NCBI GenBank assembly: GCA_900770605.1 | Contig: CAAGKS010000085.1 | Span: forward strand, 1-19,040 | From: Clostridia bacterium | GTDB lineage: Bacteria; Bacillota; Clostridia; Oscillospirales; CAG-272 | DNA length: 19,040 nt | Direction: 5' to 3' | Part shown: positions 7,311-14,332 of the stretch, piece by piece | Layout of the letters: every line of letters starts with the position of its first letter | Position numbering within the stretch: the stretch's first letter is position 1 | Translations under genes and position numbers: made by a program | The notes under the pieces: model-generated | What the model was told of the DNA's origin: nothing | Database searches by the model: none | The model's input: the letters and a program-made list of their open reading frames with translations, nothing else

Positions 7311-8198
7311 TCAGTTCTCTTCTCTGTAACCGAAGTTACCAACGGTTCTCGCGCTCTCGCGCCAATTCTCTTTAACCTTTACCCAAAGATTAAGGTAAAC
7401 CTTTGTGCCAAGCAGCTTTTCAAGGTCCTCGCGGGCGTACGTGCCGATAAGCTTGAGCGCCGCACCGTTCTTGCCTACGATTATGCCCTTATGAGAGTTC
7501 TTCTCGCAGAATATCTCCGCTCTGATCCTGACGAGCGTTCCCTCGTCCTTAAATTCCTCGATGACTACCGCCGTTCCGTGAGGTATCTCCTTATTGAGCG
7601 TGCGCAGGATCTTCTCGCGGATTATCTCTGCGGCGATCTGTCTCTCGGGCTGGTCGGTCACCATATCCTCGGGGAAAAACCAATCCGACTCGGAGAGGAA
7701 TTTCGCGCACTCGTCGAGCAGCTCGGATACGTTCTTTCCGCTTCTTGCACTGATCGGAACGAACGCGGAAAAATCGTGCTTCTCGGCGTACTTTGAGATC
7801 GTCTGCGCGATCTGCTCGCGGTCGTACATATCTATCTTATTGAGAGCAAGCACCGCGGGGATACCGCTCTTTTTGAGGTATGCGATAACGTTCTCCTCAA
7901 CTGCCGTGATCTCCTTGCCCGTATCTATGACAAGCACCACCGCATCAGCATCGCGCATCGTGCTATCCGCCGCCTTGACCATATACTCGCCAAGGCTATT
8001 CTTGGGGCTATGCATACCCGGGGTATCAAGGAACACGAACTGCTCCTCGCCTCTGGTGTGTATTCCCGTTATTCTGTTTCTCGTTGTCTGCGGCTTATTT
8101 GAAACTATTGCCACCTTTTCTCCAAGGATAGAGTTCATCAGCGTGGACTTTCCTACGTTGGGGCGGCCTACTATTGCTATAAATCCTGTCTTTCTCAT
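7311..8198 (-). CDS. era: GTPase Era, 16S rRNA maturation factor
   Basis: The 295-residue product has the full Era layout. The GTPase domain shows G1 G-R-P-N-V-G-K-S at 11-18, the Q-T-T-R-N-R switch I segment at 37-42, G3 D-T-P-G at 58-61, G4 N-K-I-D at 120-123 and G5 S-A-R at 150-152. The C-terminal KH RNA-binding domain has I-I-V-G-K-N-G near 239-245. Era binds the 3' end of 16S rRNA and checks 30S assembly at the membrane. The start at 8198 gives the canonical N-terminus M-R-K-T-G-F and has GAGG 5 nt upstream. A longer frame starting at 8279 runs through ybeY and adds residues unlike any Era. It follows ybeY by 7 nt. Confidence 0.97.
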   Translation of the reverse strand: MRKTGFIAIVGRPNVGKSTLMNSILGEKVAIVSNKPQTTRNRITGIHTRGEEQFVFLDTPGMHSPKNSLGEYMVKAADSTMRDADAVVLVIDTGKEITAVEENVIAYLKKSGIPAVLALNKIDMYDREQIAQTISKYAEKHDFSAFVPISARSGKNVSELLDECAKFLSESDWFFPEDMVTDQPERQIAAEIIREKILRTLNKEIPHGTAVVIEEFKDEGTLVRIRAEIFCEKNSHKGIIVGKNGAALKLIGTYAREDLEKLLGTKVYLNLWVKVKENWRESARTVGNFGYREEN

Positions 8199-8205
8199 AT
8201 TTACC

Positions 8206-8688
8206 TCATTTAACTCCAAGTCCCATACTCTCAAGTATCTCGGACTGTCTTCTGCGCATTTCCGCATCCTCCTCGTCACTGTTCACGTGATCATAGCCGA
8301 GCAGATGAAGAATTGAATGGACGCACAAAAACGCGCACTCTCTCTCAAAGGAATGTCCGAACTCCTCGGCCTGCTCTTCTGCTCTTTCAAGTGAGAGCAC
8401 TATATCGCCAAGAGATACGAAGGGCTCGTCCGTGGGGGGCTCTTCACCGCCCTCAAAATCCGTGAGCGGAAATGAGAGCACGTCGGTGGGCTTGTCTATA
8501 CCGCGGAATTCCGCGTTTATCTTTCTGATACCCTCGTTATCAACGAAGGTTACAGACACCTCGGCGTCGTTATGAAATCCCTCGTATTCGAGCGCCGCTA
8601 CCACCGAACGGCGAACGAGCATTTTGAGCGCGTAGGTCACGGGGGTTTCGGTCACGTTGGTGAAATATATCATTACCTTATTTTTCAT
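8206..8688 (-). CDS. ybeY: Endoribonuclease YbeY (rRNA maturation factor)
   Basis: This 160-residue protein is a UPF0054-family zinc-dependent endoribonuclease acting in 16S rRNA 3'-end maturation and late 70S ribosome quality control. The zinc motif H124-x3-H128-x5-H134 is intact within V-H-S-I-L-H-L-L-G-Y-D-H. The F-R-G-I-D-K-P-T-D-V-L-S-F-P segment (61-74) and G-D-I-V-L-S (94-99) are the other family hallmarks. Its ATG overlaps the end of phoH by 11 nt in another frame. PhoH-like YbeZ and Era are both known functional partners of YbeY, which fits its position between them. Confidence 0.96.
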   Translation of the reverse strand: MKNKVMIYFTNVTETPVTYALKMLVRRSVVAALEYEGFHNDAEVSVTFVDNEGIRKINAEFRGIDKPTDVLSFPLTDFEGGEEPPTDEPFVSLGDIVLSLERAEEQAEEFGHSFERECAFLCVHSILHLLGYDHVNSDEEDAEMRRRQSEILESMGLGVK

Positions 8689-9724
8689 TGTCTTTTCCGT
8701 CCTTATTTTTTCTCTCTTTTTGATCGCGCGCTACTATCCTTTTCTGCGCGGCGTTCTTCTCATACTCCTCGTATGCTCTGATTATACGCTGAACGAGCTT
8801 ATGTCTTACGACGTCCCTCTCTGAAAAGGCGTGGATATATATATCCTCTACCTCGGAAAGTATCTTGGTCGCTATCGCAAGTCCGCTCTTCTGACCGCTC
8901 GGCAGGTCGGTCTGTGTAAGGTCACCCGTTACCACCGCCTTGGAGTTGAAGCCAAGACGCGTCAAAAACATCTTCATCTGCTCGGGTGTCGCGTTCTGCG
9001 CCTCGTCGAGAATTATAAAGCTATCGTCAAGCGTTCGTCCGCGCATATACGCCAAGGGCGCTATCTCGATAGTTCCCTTTTCAAGCTGACGCTGATAGTT
9101 TTCCGCTCCCATCATCTCGTACATCGCATCGTAAAGCGGGCGCAGATAGGGGTCTATCTTACTTTGCAGGTCGCCCGGCAAAAATCCGAGCTTTTCACCC
9201 GCCTCTATTGCAGGGCGTGTGAGTATTATTCTCGATACCTGCTTCTCGCGCAGCGCCTTTACCGCCATAGCCACGGCAAGAAAGGTTTTTCCCGTACCCG
9301 CAGGTCCGATACCAAACACGATGGTATTCTTCTCTATCGCCTCTACGTATCTGCGCTGACCTACCGTTTTTGCCTTTATCGGCTTGCCGCGGGTGGTGAT
9401 GCATATACAGCCGCCGTCAAGGCTTGAGAGCTCCTCGCGCTTGCCGTCCCGCATCATCTCCATAACGTAGGTCACCTGCTGCTCGGTAAGCGTTTCGTTA
9501 TATCTCGCCATTTCCTTGAGATACTTCACCGTATCCGCGGCGGTATTTACGCGCTGGGCGTCCTCGCCGCTGATGATAACGGCATCGCCGTCCTCACCTG
9601 CGCGGTTGTGTATCTTTACGTCAAAGCTTTTTTCAAGCATTCTTACGTTTATATCAAAGCTTCCAAACAGCCTTGCCGTTATCTCGGAGCTTTCTATGCT
9701 GACTGTTTTGGTATATTTCTCCAT
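8678..9724 (-). CDS. phoH: PhoH-family ATPase (YbeZ-type)
   Basis: The 348-residue protein is a PhoH-like P-loop NTPase thought to act as an RNA helicase-like partner of YbeY. An N-terminal KH-like segment (about 12-75) precedes the ATPase. Walker A G-P-A-G-T-G-K-T is at 140-147, followed by the family block L-T-R-P-A-I-E-A-G-E-K-L-G-F-L-P-G-D (168-185). Walker B F-I-I-L-D-E-A-Q-N is at 236-244 and V-T-G-D-L-T-Q-T-D-L-P at 265-275. The last 30 residues are strongly charged and lysine-rich. The start at 9724 has GGAGG 4 nt upstream; an in-frame start at 9823 would overlap yqfD and is not supported. In Bacillus the HD-domain gene yqfF/pgpH usually comes next, but here ybeY follows directly. Confidence 0.96.
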   Translation of the reverse strand: MEKYTKTVSIESSEITARLFGSFDINVRMLEKSFDVKIHNRAGEDGDAVIISGEDAQRVNTAADTVKYLKEMARYNETLTEQQVTYVMEMMRDGKREELSSLDGGCICITTRGKPIKAKTVGQRRYVEAIEKNTIVFGIGPAGTGKTFLAVAMAVKALREKQVSRIILTRPAIEAGEKLGFLPGDLQSKIDPYLRPLYDAMYEMMGAENYQRQLEKGTIEIAPLAYMRGRTLDDSFIILDEAQNATPEQMKMFLTRLGFNSKAVVTGDLTQTDLPSGQKSGLAIATKILSEVEDIYIHAFSERDVVRHKLVQRIIRAYEEYEKNAAQKRIVARDQKERKNKDGKDNEK

Positions 9725-9744
9725 AATACCTCCGTCCGTATTTT

Positions 9745-10953
9745 TTAACCCGTAATATTTATCTGCACCTCGATCTCCTGCGCGATATCCTCTATGCTCT
9801 CTATCTTGGCATAAAGGCGGCACGCGCCATTCTCGATCACTATATCTATATCACTGCTGACAAGCTCTGCGCCTGACGCGCTCTGCTCCTCAAAGCGTTG
9901 CCATAAGGCTCTTTTCGCCTCGGCGCGCGCCTCGTCCTCGCCAAGAATACACTCGGCGTATCCGTATTCAGCATAGGTCACGGTACGTATTCCTATCGGG
10001 AGCTCGCCGAGCCCGAAAAGATTGAAATACTCTACCCTCTCTATTGTATCACAAGTTGCATAGTAATTTCCACTATTTCCAAAAAATTTTACTTCTTTTT
10101 CGAAAAAAATAAGCGTTTTTTTAGTCTTTTGACGCCCTGTATATATTTTTTTGGAATACGCGAGCGGAATATTTATATCAAACTCACGGCTTACCCTTGC
10201 GAGCACGCTTCCCGTGGCTCTGACAAAGCGCGTTGCCTCGTTCTCCGAGCCGTAAACTCCGCCGATGAGCAGATCGCCCTGCGAGACCGCGTCTCCTATC
10301 TGCACCTGCTGATTTCCGCGGACGTTATCAAAGCCCACCACTATGCCGTTCTGAGTCGCTATGACGTTGGAGCAGACAGGCGGCTCGGGAGAGGGGGGTG
10401 GCAAAGTCTCTCTTATCTCCACGGTCGCTACCGTGCCTACGATATTTATACTCATCCACGATATCTCATCGGTACTCATCAGAATTCGGTTAGTTATTTT
10501 ATCCACCTCGAGAGAGGAGCTGAACGCGCCCACTCTCACTCCGCCCTCGGCGAGCAGCTCCCGCACCTTGGAATATTCGAGCGTATCGTTGCCCACCACG
10601 TCTATCTTCCAGATCACCTTCTCCGAAAGTATTGCGAGCGCGGCAAAAATAAGCACTCCAAGCGCTATCCCCGGACGGCGCAAGAGCCTGATCGCTAAGA
10701 CGGGCGCGCCTCGCTTCTTCTCTATCACCGCATCTATCTGCGCGTCCCGACACGCGCGAACGATACGTCCTGCGAGGCGCGCGCTGACGAGAAATCTGCG
10801 GCGTGAGCTAATAAGATCCTGATCGGCGCGGTCAAAAACACCGTCGTCGCAATAATCTATGTTCAAATCCGCCGCAAGAGCCAAAAAGCGCGCCGAGCTA
10901 TCCACGGGCACGCTTATCTCATAATAGCCTATCAGCCAAAGTACAGGATGCAT
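9745..10953 (-). CDS. yqfD: Sporulation membrane protein YqfD
   Basis: The 402-residue product matches YqfD, a conserved mother-cell sporulation protein of endospore formers. A cytoplasmic N-terminal part (1-92) is followed by one membrane segment at about 94-112. A POTRA/FtsQ-like stretch comes next, W-K-I-D-V-V-G-N-D-T-L (115-125). A long outer region then contains the typical R-E-T-L-P-P-P (177-183) and G-D-A-V-S-Q-G-D-L-L-I-G-G segments. The start codon shares one base with the yqfC stop (TAATG) and has GAGGAG 8 nt upstream, so yqfC and yqfD are coupled. The codons near 10080-10130 form an unusually A/T-rich patch, but the frame is continuous. Confidence 0.93.
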   Translation of the reverse strand: MHPVLWLIGYYEISVPVDSSARFLALAADLNIDYCDDGVFDRADQDLISSRRRFLVSARLAGRIVRACRDAQIDAVIEKKRGAPVLAIRLLRRPGIALGVLIFAALAILSEKVIWKIDVVGNDTLEYSKVRELLAEGGVRVGAFSSSLEVDKITNRILMSTDEISWMSINIVGTVATVEIRETLPPPSPEPPVCSNVIATQNGIVVGFDNVRGNQQVQIGDAVSQGDLLIGGVYGSENEATRFVRATGSVLARVSREFDINIPLAYSKKIYTGRQKTKKTLIFFEKEVKFFGNSGNYYATCDTIERVEYFNLFGLGELPIGIRTVTYAEYGYAECILGEDEARAEAKRALWQRFEEQSASGAELVSSDIDIVIENGACRLYAKIESIEDIAQEIEVQINITG

Positions 10954-11249
10954 TATCTTTTCTCCTCAAAGTGCAAAGAGTCTATCCGCCCCGTGACAGT
11001 TACGCGCCCGCGGCGAAATGCGCGGCAGCACAGGCGCTTACCGCAGATCACCGTCTCCGTGTCGCCGCACGCTATGCGCACCTCGGTATCCGTATAGAGA
11101 TCTATCGCTCCGCCGCCGTTTACCGTAACGCTCTCGCGCCCGCGTATCTCCACGGACGTGCCCCCGGGGAAGATATCCGAGGGGATATCAAGCGCTACGC
11201 TTAATTTCTCGCGCCAGGTAGCACCACCCTTCTTGCTTTTTTCAGCCAT
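10953..11249 (-). CDS. yqfC: Sporulation protein YqfC
   Basis: This small protein of 98 residues matches YqfC (YabP/YqfC family) in length, position and pattern. A charged N-terminus is followed by W-R-E-K-L-S-x-A-L-D-I-P and then by repeated short beta strands (I-R-G-R-E-S-V-T-V-N, D-T-E-V-R-I, V-T-V-T-G-R-I). YqfC homologs are made under sigma-E in the mother cell; the molecular role is unknown. GGGAG lies 4 nt upstream of the ATG. It is the first gene of the seven-gene minus-strand operon and is coupled to yqfD. Confidence 0.88.
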   Translation of the reverse strand: MAEKSKKGGATWREKLSVALDIPSDIFPGGTSVEIRGRESVTVNGGGAIDLYTDTEVRIACGDTETVICGKRLCCRAFRRGRVTVTGRIDSLHFEEKR

Positions 11250-11294
11250 TTATCTCCCACCCTCACGAATTGCCGCATATTTGATCTTTTAACG

Positions 11295-11322
11295 CGTAAA
11301 ATTTATCAGAGCAACCGTAAAA
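11295..11322. promoter_or_regulatory. Direct repeat CGTAAAA in the divergent yqfC/ylbJ-like control region
   Basis: CGTAAAA occurs at 11295-11301 and again at 11316-11322, exactly 21 bp apart, about two helical turns. It lies in the 105-bp gap between two divergent sporulation genes. The spacing would suit a dimeric regulator, but seven-base words can recur by chance. Confidence 0.25.
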
Positions 11323-11323
11323 C

Positions 11324-11351
11324 ATTTTATGCGCAAAAGAAACGGAGTTAT
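11324..11351 (-). promoter_or_regulatory. Possible sigma-E-type promoter of the yqfC operon
   Basis: On the minus strand CATAAAAT (11324-11331) matches the sporulation sigma-E -10 pattern CATAYAHT at seven of eight positions. ATA (11349-11351) lies 17 bp upstream, within the usual 16-18 bp. Regulation by sigma-E is known for yqfCD in Bacillus subtilis. The housekeeping genes downstream would also need a vegetative promoter, and no clear one is seen here. Confidence 0.35.
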
Positions 11352-11354
11352 TCC

Positions 11355-12326
11355 ATGAGTCCAAGCAAGACAGCCCAAAAATCCTCATCCGCGAGCTTCC
11401 GACGCGCCGCGATAATACTCATAAGCGGCTTTATCGCCCTGTTATTTTTCAAAAACTCCGATGCCGCCGCAAAATTCGTCTCCCGTGGAGCAACGCTATG
11501 CATCGAGAAGCTGATCCCATCGCTTTTTCCTTTCCTCGTTATCTCCTCGCTCCTCGTATCCTCAGGTCTTGACAAACCTTTGGGGCGAACGCTCGGCAAG
11601 CCGCTCGCCATAATACTTGGTATAAGCGCCGAGGGCGCGTGCGCCGTTATACTCGGCTTTATCTGCGGCTTCCCCGTTGGCGCAAAATGCGCGTGCGGAC
11701 TTATGCGAGAAGGCAAGATCAGCCGCGCGGAATGCGAGCGGCTTTTGGCGGTTTGCAGTATTCCAAGTCCTGCCTTTGTCATAGGCGTGCTCGGCGAGGA
11801 TATACTCGGCTCGCGCGCGGACGGATACAGGCTTTGGGGATCGTGCGCGGCGTGCGCGCTGATAGTTGGGCTTTTACTGCGCTTTATCTCCCCTCTCCCC
11901 AAGCGCTCTGCTCTCGCCCCAAAAAGTGAACGCGAATACAAGAGCTTTGGCTCGTTACTTACCTCGGCAGTCAAGGACGGCGCAAAAAGTATGCTATACG
12001 TTTGCGCGTTCGTGATATTTTTCTCGTCGTTCCTCGGCGCGCTCGACGCCGTACTCTCTCCCCTATCGCTCGGCAAGACGGCAGAAGCGATATTATTCGG
12101 CTTTTTCGAGCTTACGAGCGGCGCTATGAGGATCTCCGACACCGCGCCGGATCTGCGATTTGCGCTCTGCGCGCTGGCAGCGGGGTGGTCGGGGCTTTCG
12201 GTGCATTTTCAAACTATGGCTATATGCTCTGACGAGGATATAAAATTCACGCCGTATCTTATCTCCCACGCCGTGCGCGCGGTGATAGGACTATTAGTAT
12301 CGGTAGTGTTGGGATATATTTTATAG
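11355..12326 (+). CDS. ylbJ: YlbJ-like sporulation integral membrane protein (nucleoside-recognition/Gate fold)
   Basis: The 323-residue protein is highly hydrophobic with about 8 membrane segments (near 16-34, 52-72, 84-112, 130-150, 160-178, 210-230, 243-260 and 306-323). The motif G-F-I-C-G-F-P-V-G-A-K (101-111) followed by an E-G-K-I-S-x2-E-C-E-R-L segment is the hallmark of YlbJ and related Gate-domain proteins. A second, weaker half carries F-E-L-T-S-G (251-256) and G-W-S-G-L-S-V-H-F-Q (277-286), as expected for an inverted duplicated fold. YlbJ is needed for spore cortex formation in Bacillus. This version is shorter than the roughly 400-residue Bacillus protein. GGAG lies 7 nt before the ATG. 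It is divergent from yqfC, which also points to sporulation. Another Gate-family transporter is the alternative. Confidence 0.78.
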   Translation: MSPSKTAQKSSSASFRRAAIILISGFIALLFFKNSDAAAKFVSRGATLCIEKLIPSLFPFLVISSLLVSSGLDKPLGRTLGKPLAIILGISAEGACAVILGFICGFPVGAKCACGLMREGKISRAECERLLAVCSIPSPAFVIGVLGEDILGSRADGYRLWGSCAACALIVGLLLRFISPLPKRSALAPKSEREYKSFGSLLTSAVKDGAKSMLYVCAFVIFFSSFLGALDAVLSPLSLGKTAEAILFGFFELTSGAMRISDTAPDLRFALCALAAGWSGLSVHFQTMAICSDEDIKFTPYLISHAVRAVIGLLVSVVLGYIL

Positions 12327-12475
12327 GATTGCTGAATAAACGATGATTGTTGCGTTTGTTCACGTCAATCACTGCATCCACCTCACCCCAAATGCTATAT
12401 GAAAAATTACTCAAGTTGCAATATGGAAAAATAAAAAATATTAAAGAAATAATTTTCATAAAAACAAATTTTATA
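12327..12475. other. AT-rich intergenic DNA without visible gene
   Basis: No reading frame with a ribosome binding site is visible. The segment from about 12400 on is strongly A/T-rich compared with the genes to its left. A weak inverted repeat TGATTG/CAATCA follows the YlbJ-like gene, but no convincing terminator is present, so read-through into the lipoprotein gene is possible. Confidence 0.5.
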
Positions 12476-12504
12476 TTGCAAAGTATAAGTGCATGTGATA
12501 TAAT
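12476..12504 (+). promoter_or_regulatory. Sigma-A promoter with extended -10 of the lipoprotein gene
   Basis: TTGCAA (12476-12481) and a perfect TATAAT (12499-12504) are 17 bp apart, and TGA directly before TATAAT makes an extended -10. The predicted start at about 12511 leaves a leader of about 24 nt that contains AGGAGG 4 nt before the ATG. Confidence 0.75.
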
Positions 12505-12534
12505 GAACACGTATCTATATGCTCAGGAGGATCT

Positions 12535-14253
12535 ATGAAAAAGTTTTTGAGTCTTTTAATTATATTAACAATGCTTTTAGGAGCGCTCGGGCTATTTTCA
12601 TCCTGCTCTCCAAAAGATTCTCAGGACTCCACAAACAATGGTGAATGGGATGGCGAAATAGTTAAAGAAGGGGTTTCTGATTGCGCGATAGTTTTCGGTA
12701 AATATGCATCTCCGGCAGTCAAATCCGCGGCAGCAAATCTGGCACAGGCCATTGAGGATACCACAGGTCTAAGACTTCCTACACTCACAGATGATCGTGC
12801 AATGGAATATGGTAACGAATACAAATACATAATTTTAGGCAACACCTCTCTCCCTCAATCAAAAAAAGCAATGGAGCCTCTGACGGACGGCTCTGATGCT
12901 TACCGCGCTGAACTTATTGATGGTGCGATAGTATTCGTTTCCGCACTCGATGCAGGTGTTTGCGCTGCGGTAGATTTTTATACAAAAAACCTTATTGAGA
13001 AAAATTTCGTATCCGATTCAAAGACACTTACCTTTGAGGGCTGTCACGCAGACGCTACGACAATATTTTCCACGGGCCTCAAGCTCTCGGAAATAGAAAA
13101 ATACTCCATAGTCTATTCCACCGCAATTCCCGGATTTGAGCTTATAGTTCCAGAGATCGCAAAAGCTGTAAAGGACTTCACTGGCGCTGAGATTGACGTT
13201 TTTGCCGACACTGAAAAGGCTGAGAGCGAGTACGAGATACTTGTTGGCTTTACCAACAGAAACGTATCAAAAAGACACTACGACAACTCAAGAATAATGA
13301 CGTATGAGTTTATTGTTGACGGAGCGACGTTGCAAATAGCCACAGGCGGTGCATACTCCACAAAGAGCTGTATCGACGCATTTAAGACTAACATCCTTTC
13401 AAAATCTGACACCACCTTGGTGCCCGGCACCTACGGTTTTACTGACCTTGCCCCCACCTATGAAGCACTAAGTAACGGTGCAGACCTGCGTATATTCACG
13501 GCAAACCTACTCTCTGACCTTAATACCGATGAATCTTGGCTCGCAGTTCCTTACCGTTTTGAGATATTCTGCGGCAATCTTCTCAGATACACGCCCGACG
13601 CAGTCGGTATGCAGGAAATAGACGCTCCGTTCGTTAAGGTCATTCCCTCTTTCCTCGGCGTTATGGATTACCTTGACGGCATTGATTACGAATATATCCT
13701 CGGCACGTACAATGGATACGATCAGTGGGAGCCTATACTTTACCGTGCAGACAAATACGAGTGTGAGTATTCAAAATACGTTCCCATGGAATATTGGGAT
13801 AGGATCACACTTTATTACAGAGGAGTTGCAAGTGCAGTATTCACAAGCCGCGAAAATCCCGATTTCCAATTCGGTATTATAAACGCACATTGGAATCACA
13901 CCTCTGCCGATTATATGAATGCGGACTCAATGGCGATGGCAGATACCTTCAACTATCTCGCCAACCGTTTTCCCGGCGTGCATCTTTTCTGCACAGGTGA
14001 CTTCAACAGCCACTACTTCAACGGCAAATACCTTGATAATCTGCTTAACGATATAGATGGCACTATCTGCCGTGTTATAGCAATAGAAAACGGCGTATTC
14101 ACGCCGAGCTTTACTCATAATAACCAATATATTGACCACATTATAGGAAAGTCGGAGACTTTTGACGTGCTGAAGCACGCTCCCGTGGAAAACGGTGAAA
14201 AACCGCTTACCGACCACGGTGTTGTATATGCCGACATAAAAATCCTTGATTAA
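12535..14253 (+). CDS. Lipoprotein with C-terminal endonuclease/exonuclease/phosphatase (EEP) domain
   Basis: The 572-residue protein starts with a lipoprotein signal: two lysines, a hydrophobic core to residue 21, then F-S-S-C24, so it is anchored outside the membrane. A Ser/Asn/Asp-rich linker follows. Residues about 48-170 and 188-300 look like two related alpha/beta modules, each with an A-x-A-x2-L-A/I-A-K-A-V helix, a T-G patch and a Y-x2-I-L-G/Y-E-I-L-V-G strand. They recall the non-catalytic N-terminal domains of family 67/20 glycosidases. Residues about 315-572 form a metal-dependent EEP domain with T-A-N324, M-Q-E361, N450-x-H452, G-D489-F-N491, D534-H535 and T-D560-H561, all expected catalytic positions. 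It could cleave extracellular DNA, phospholipid head groups or phosphorylated sugars; the substrate is not identifiable. It is monocistronic and convergent with the GLUG protein. Base composition is more AT-rich than in the left half of the window. Confidence 0.85.
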   Translation: MKKFLSLLIILTMLLGALGLFSSCSPKDSQDSTNNGEWDGEIVKEGVSDCAIVFGKYASPAVKSAAANLAQAIEDTTGLRLPTLTDDRAMEYGNEYKYIILGNTSLPQSKKAMEPLTDGSDAYRAELIDGAIVFVSALDAGVCAAVDFYTKNLIEKNFVSDSKTLTFEGCHADATTIFSTGLKLSEIEKYSIVYSTAIPGFELIVPEIAKAVKDFTGAEIDVFADTEKAESEYEILVGFTNRNVSKRHYDNSRIMTYEFIVDGATLQIATGGAYSTKSCIDAFKTNILSKSDTTLVPGTYGFTDLAPTYEALSNGADLRIFTANLLSDLNTDESWLAVPYRFEIFCGNLLRYTPDAVGMQEIDAPFVKVIPSFLGVMDYLDGIDYEYILGTYNGYDQWEPILYRADKYECEYSKYVPMEYWDRITLYYRGVASAVFTSRENPDFQFGIINAHWNHTSADYMNADSMAMADTFNYLANRFPGVHLFCTGDFNSHYFNGKYLDNLLNDIDGTICRVIAIENGVFTPSFTHNNQYIDHIIGKSETFDVLKHAPVENGEKPLTDHGVVYADIKILD

Positions 14254-14283
14254 AATCCCGCGGTAATGCTATATTGATACCGC

Positions 14284-14330
14284 AAAAAACCAATCCCGAC
14301 GTATTTCCGTCGGGATTGGTTTTTATTTTT
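14284..14330. terminator. Bidirectional intrinsic terminator between convergent genes
   Basis: A GC-rich stem of 14 perfect pairs (14288-14301 with 14308-14321) has a 6-nt loop. It is bordered by A-runs on the left and T-runs on the right, so both RNA strands have a U-tract after the stem. It lies 30 nt after the lipoprotein gene and 3 nt beyond the stop of the opposing GLUG gene. Confidence 0.93.
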
Positions 14331-14332
14331 AA

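Noticed and set aside
8199..8279. N-terminal extension of Era by 27 residues
   Set aside because: The extension overlaps ybeY out of frame and precedes the canonical M-R-K-T-G-F start, which has its own Shine-Dalgarno.
9195..9404. Minus-strand frame of 69 codons inside phoH
   Set aside because: It is an alternate frame within the conserved Walker A region of phoH and has no independent start signal.
11348..12142. Minus-strand frame opposite the YlbJ-like gene
   Set aside because: It is Ser/Pro/Ala-rich low-complexity sequence typical of antisense of a hydrophobic gene; the plus strand has the G-F-P-V-G-A-K motif and a good start.
12259..12510. Minus-strand frame of 83 codons in the AT-rich gap
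   Set aside because: It covers the lipoprotein promoter, has no ribosome binding site, and its residues follow A/T-rich base composition.
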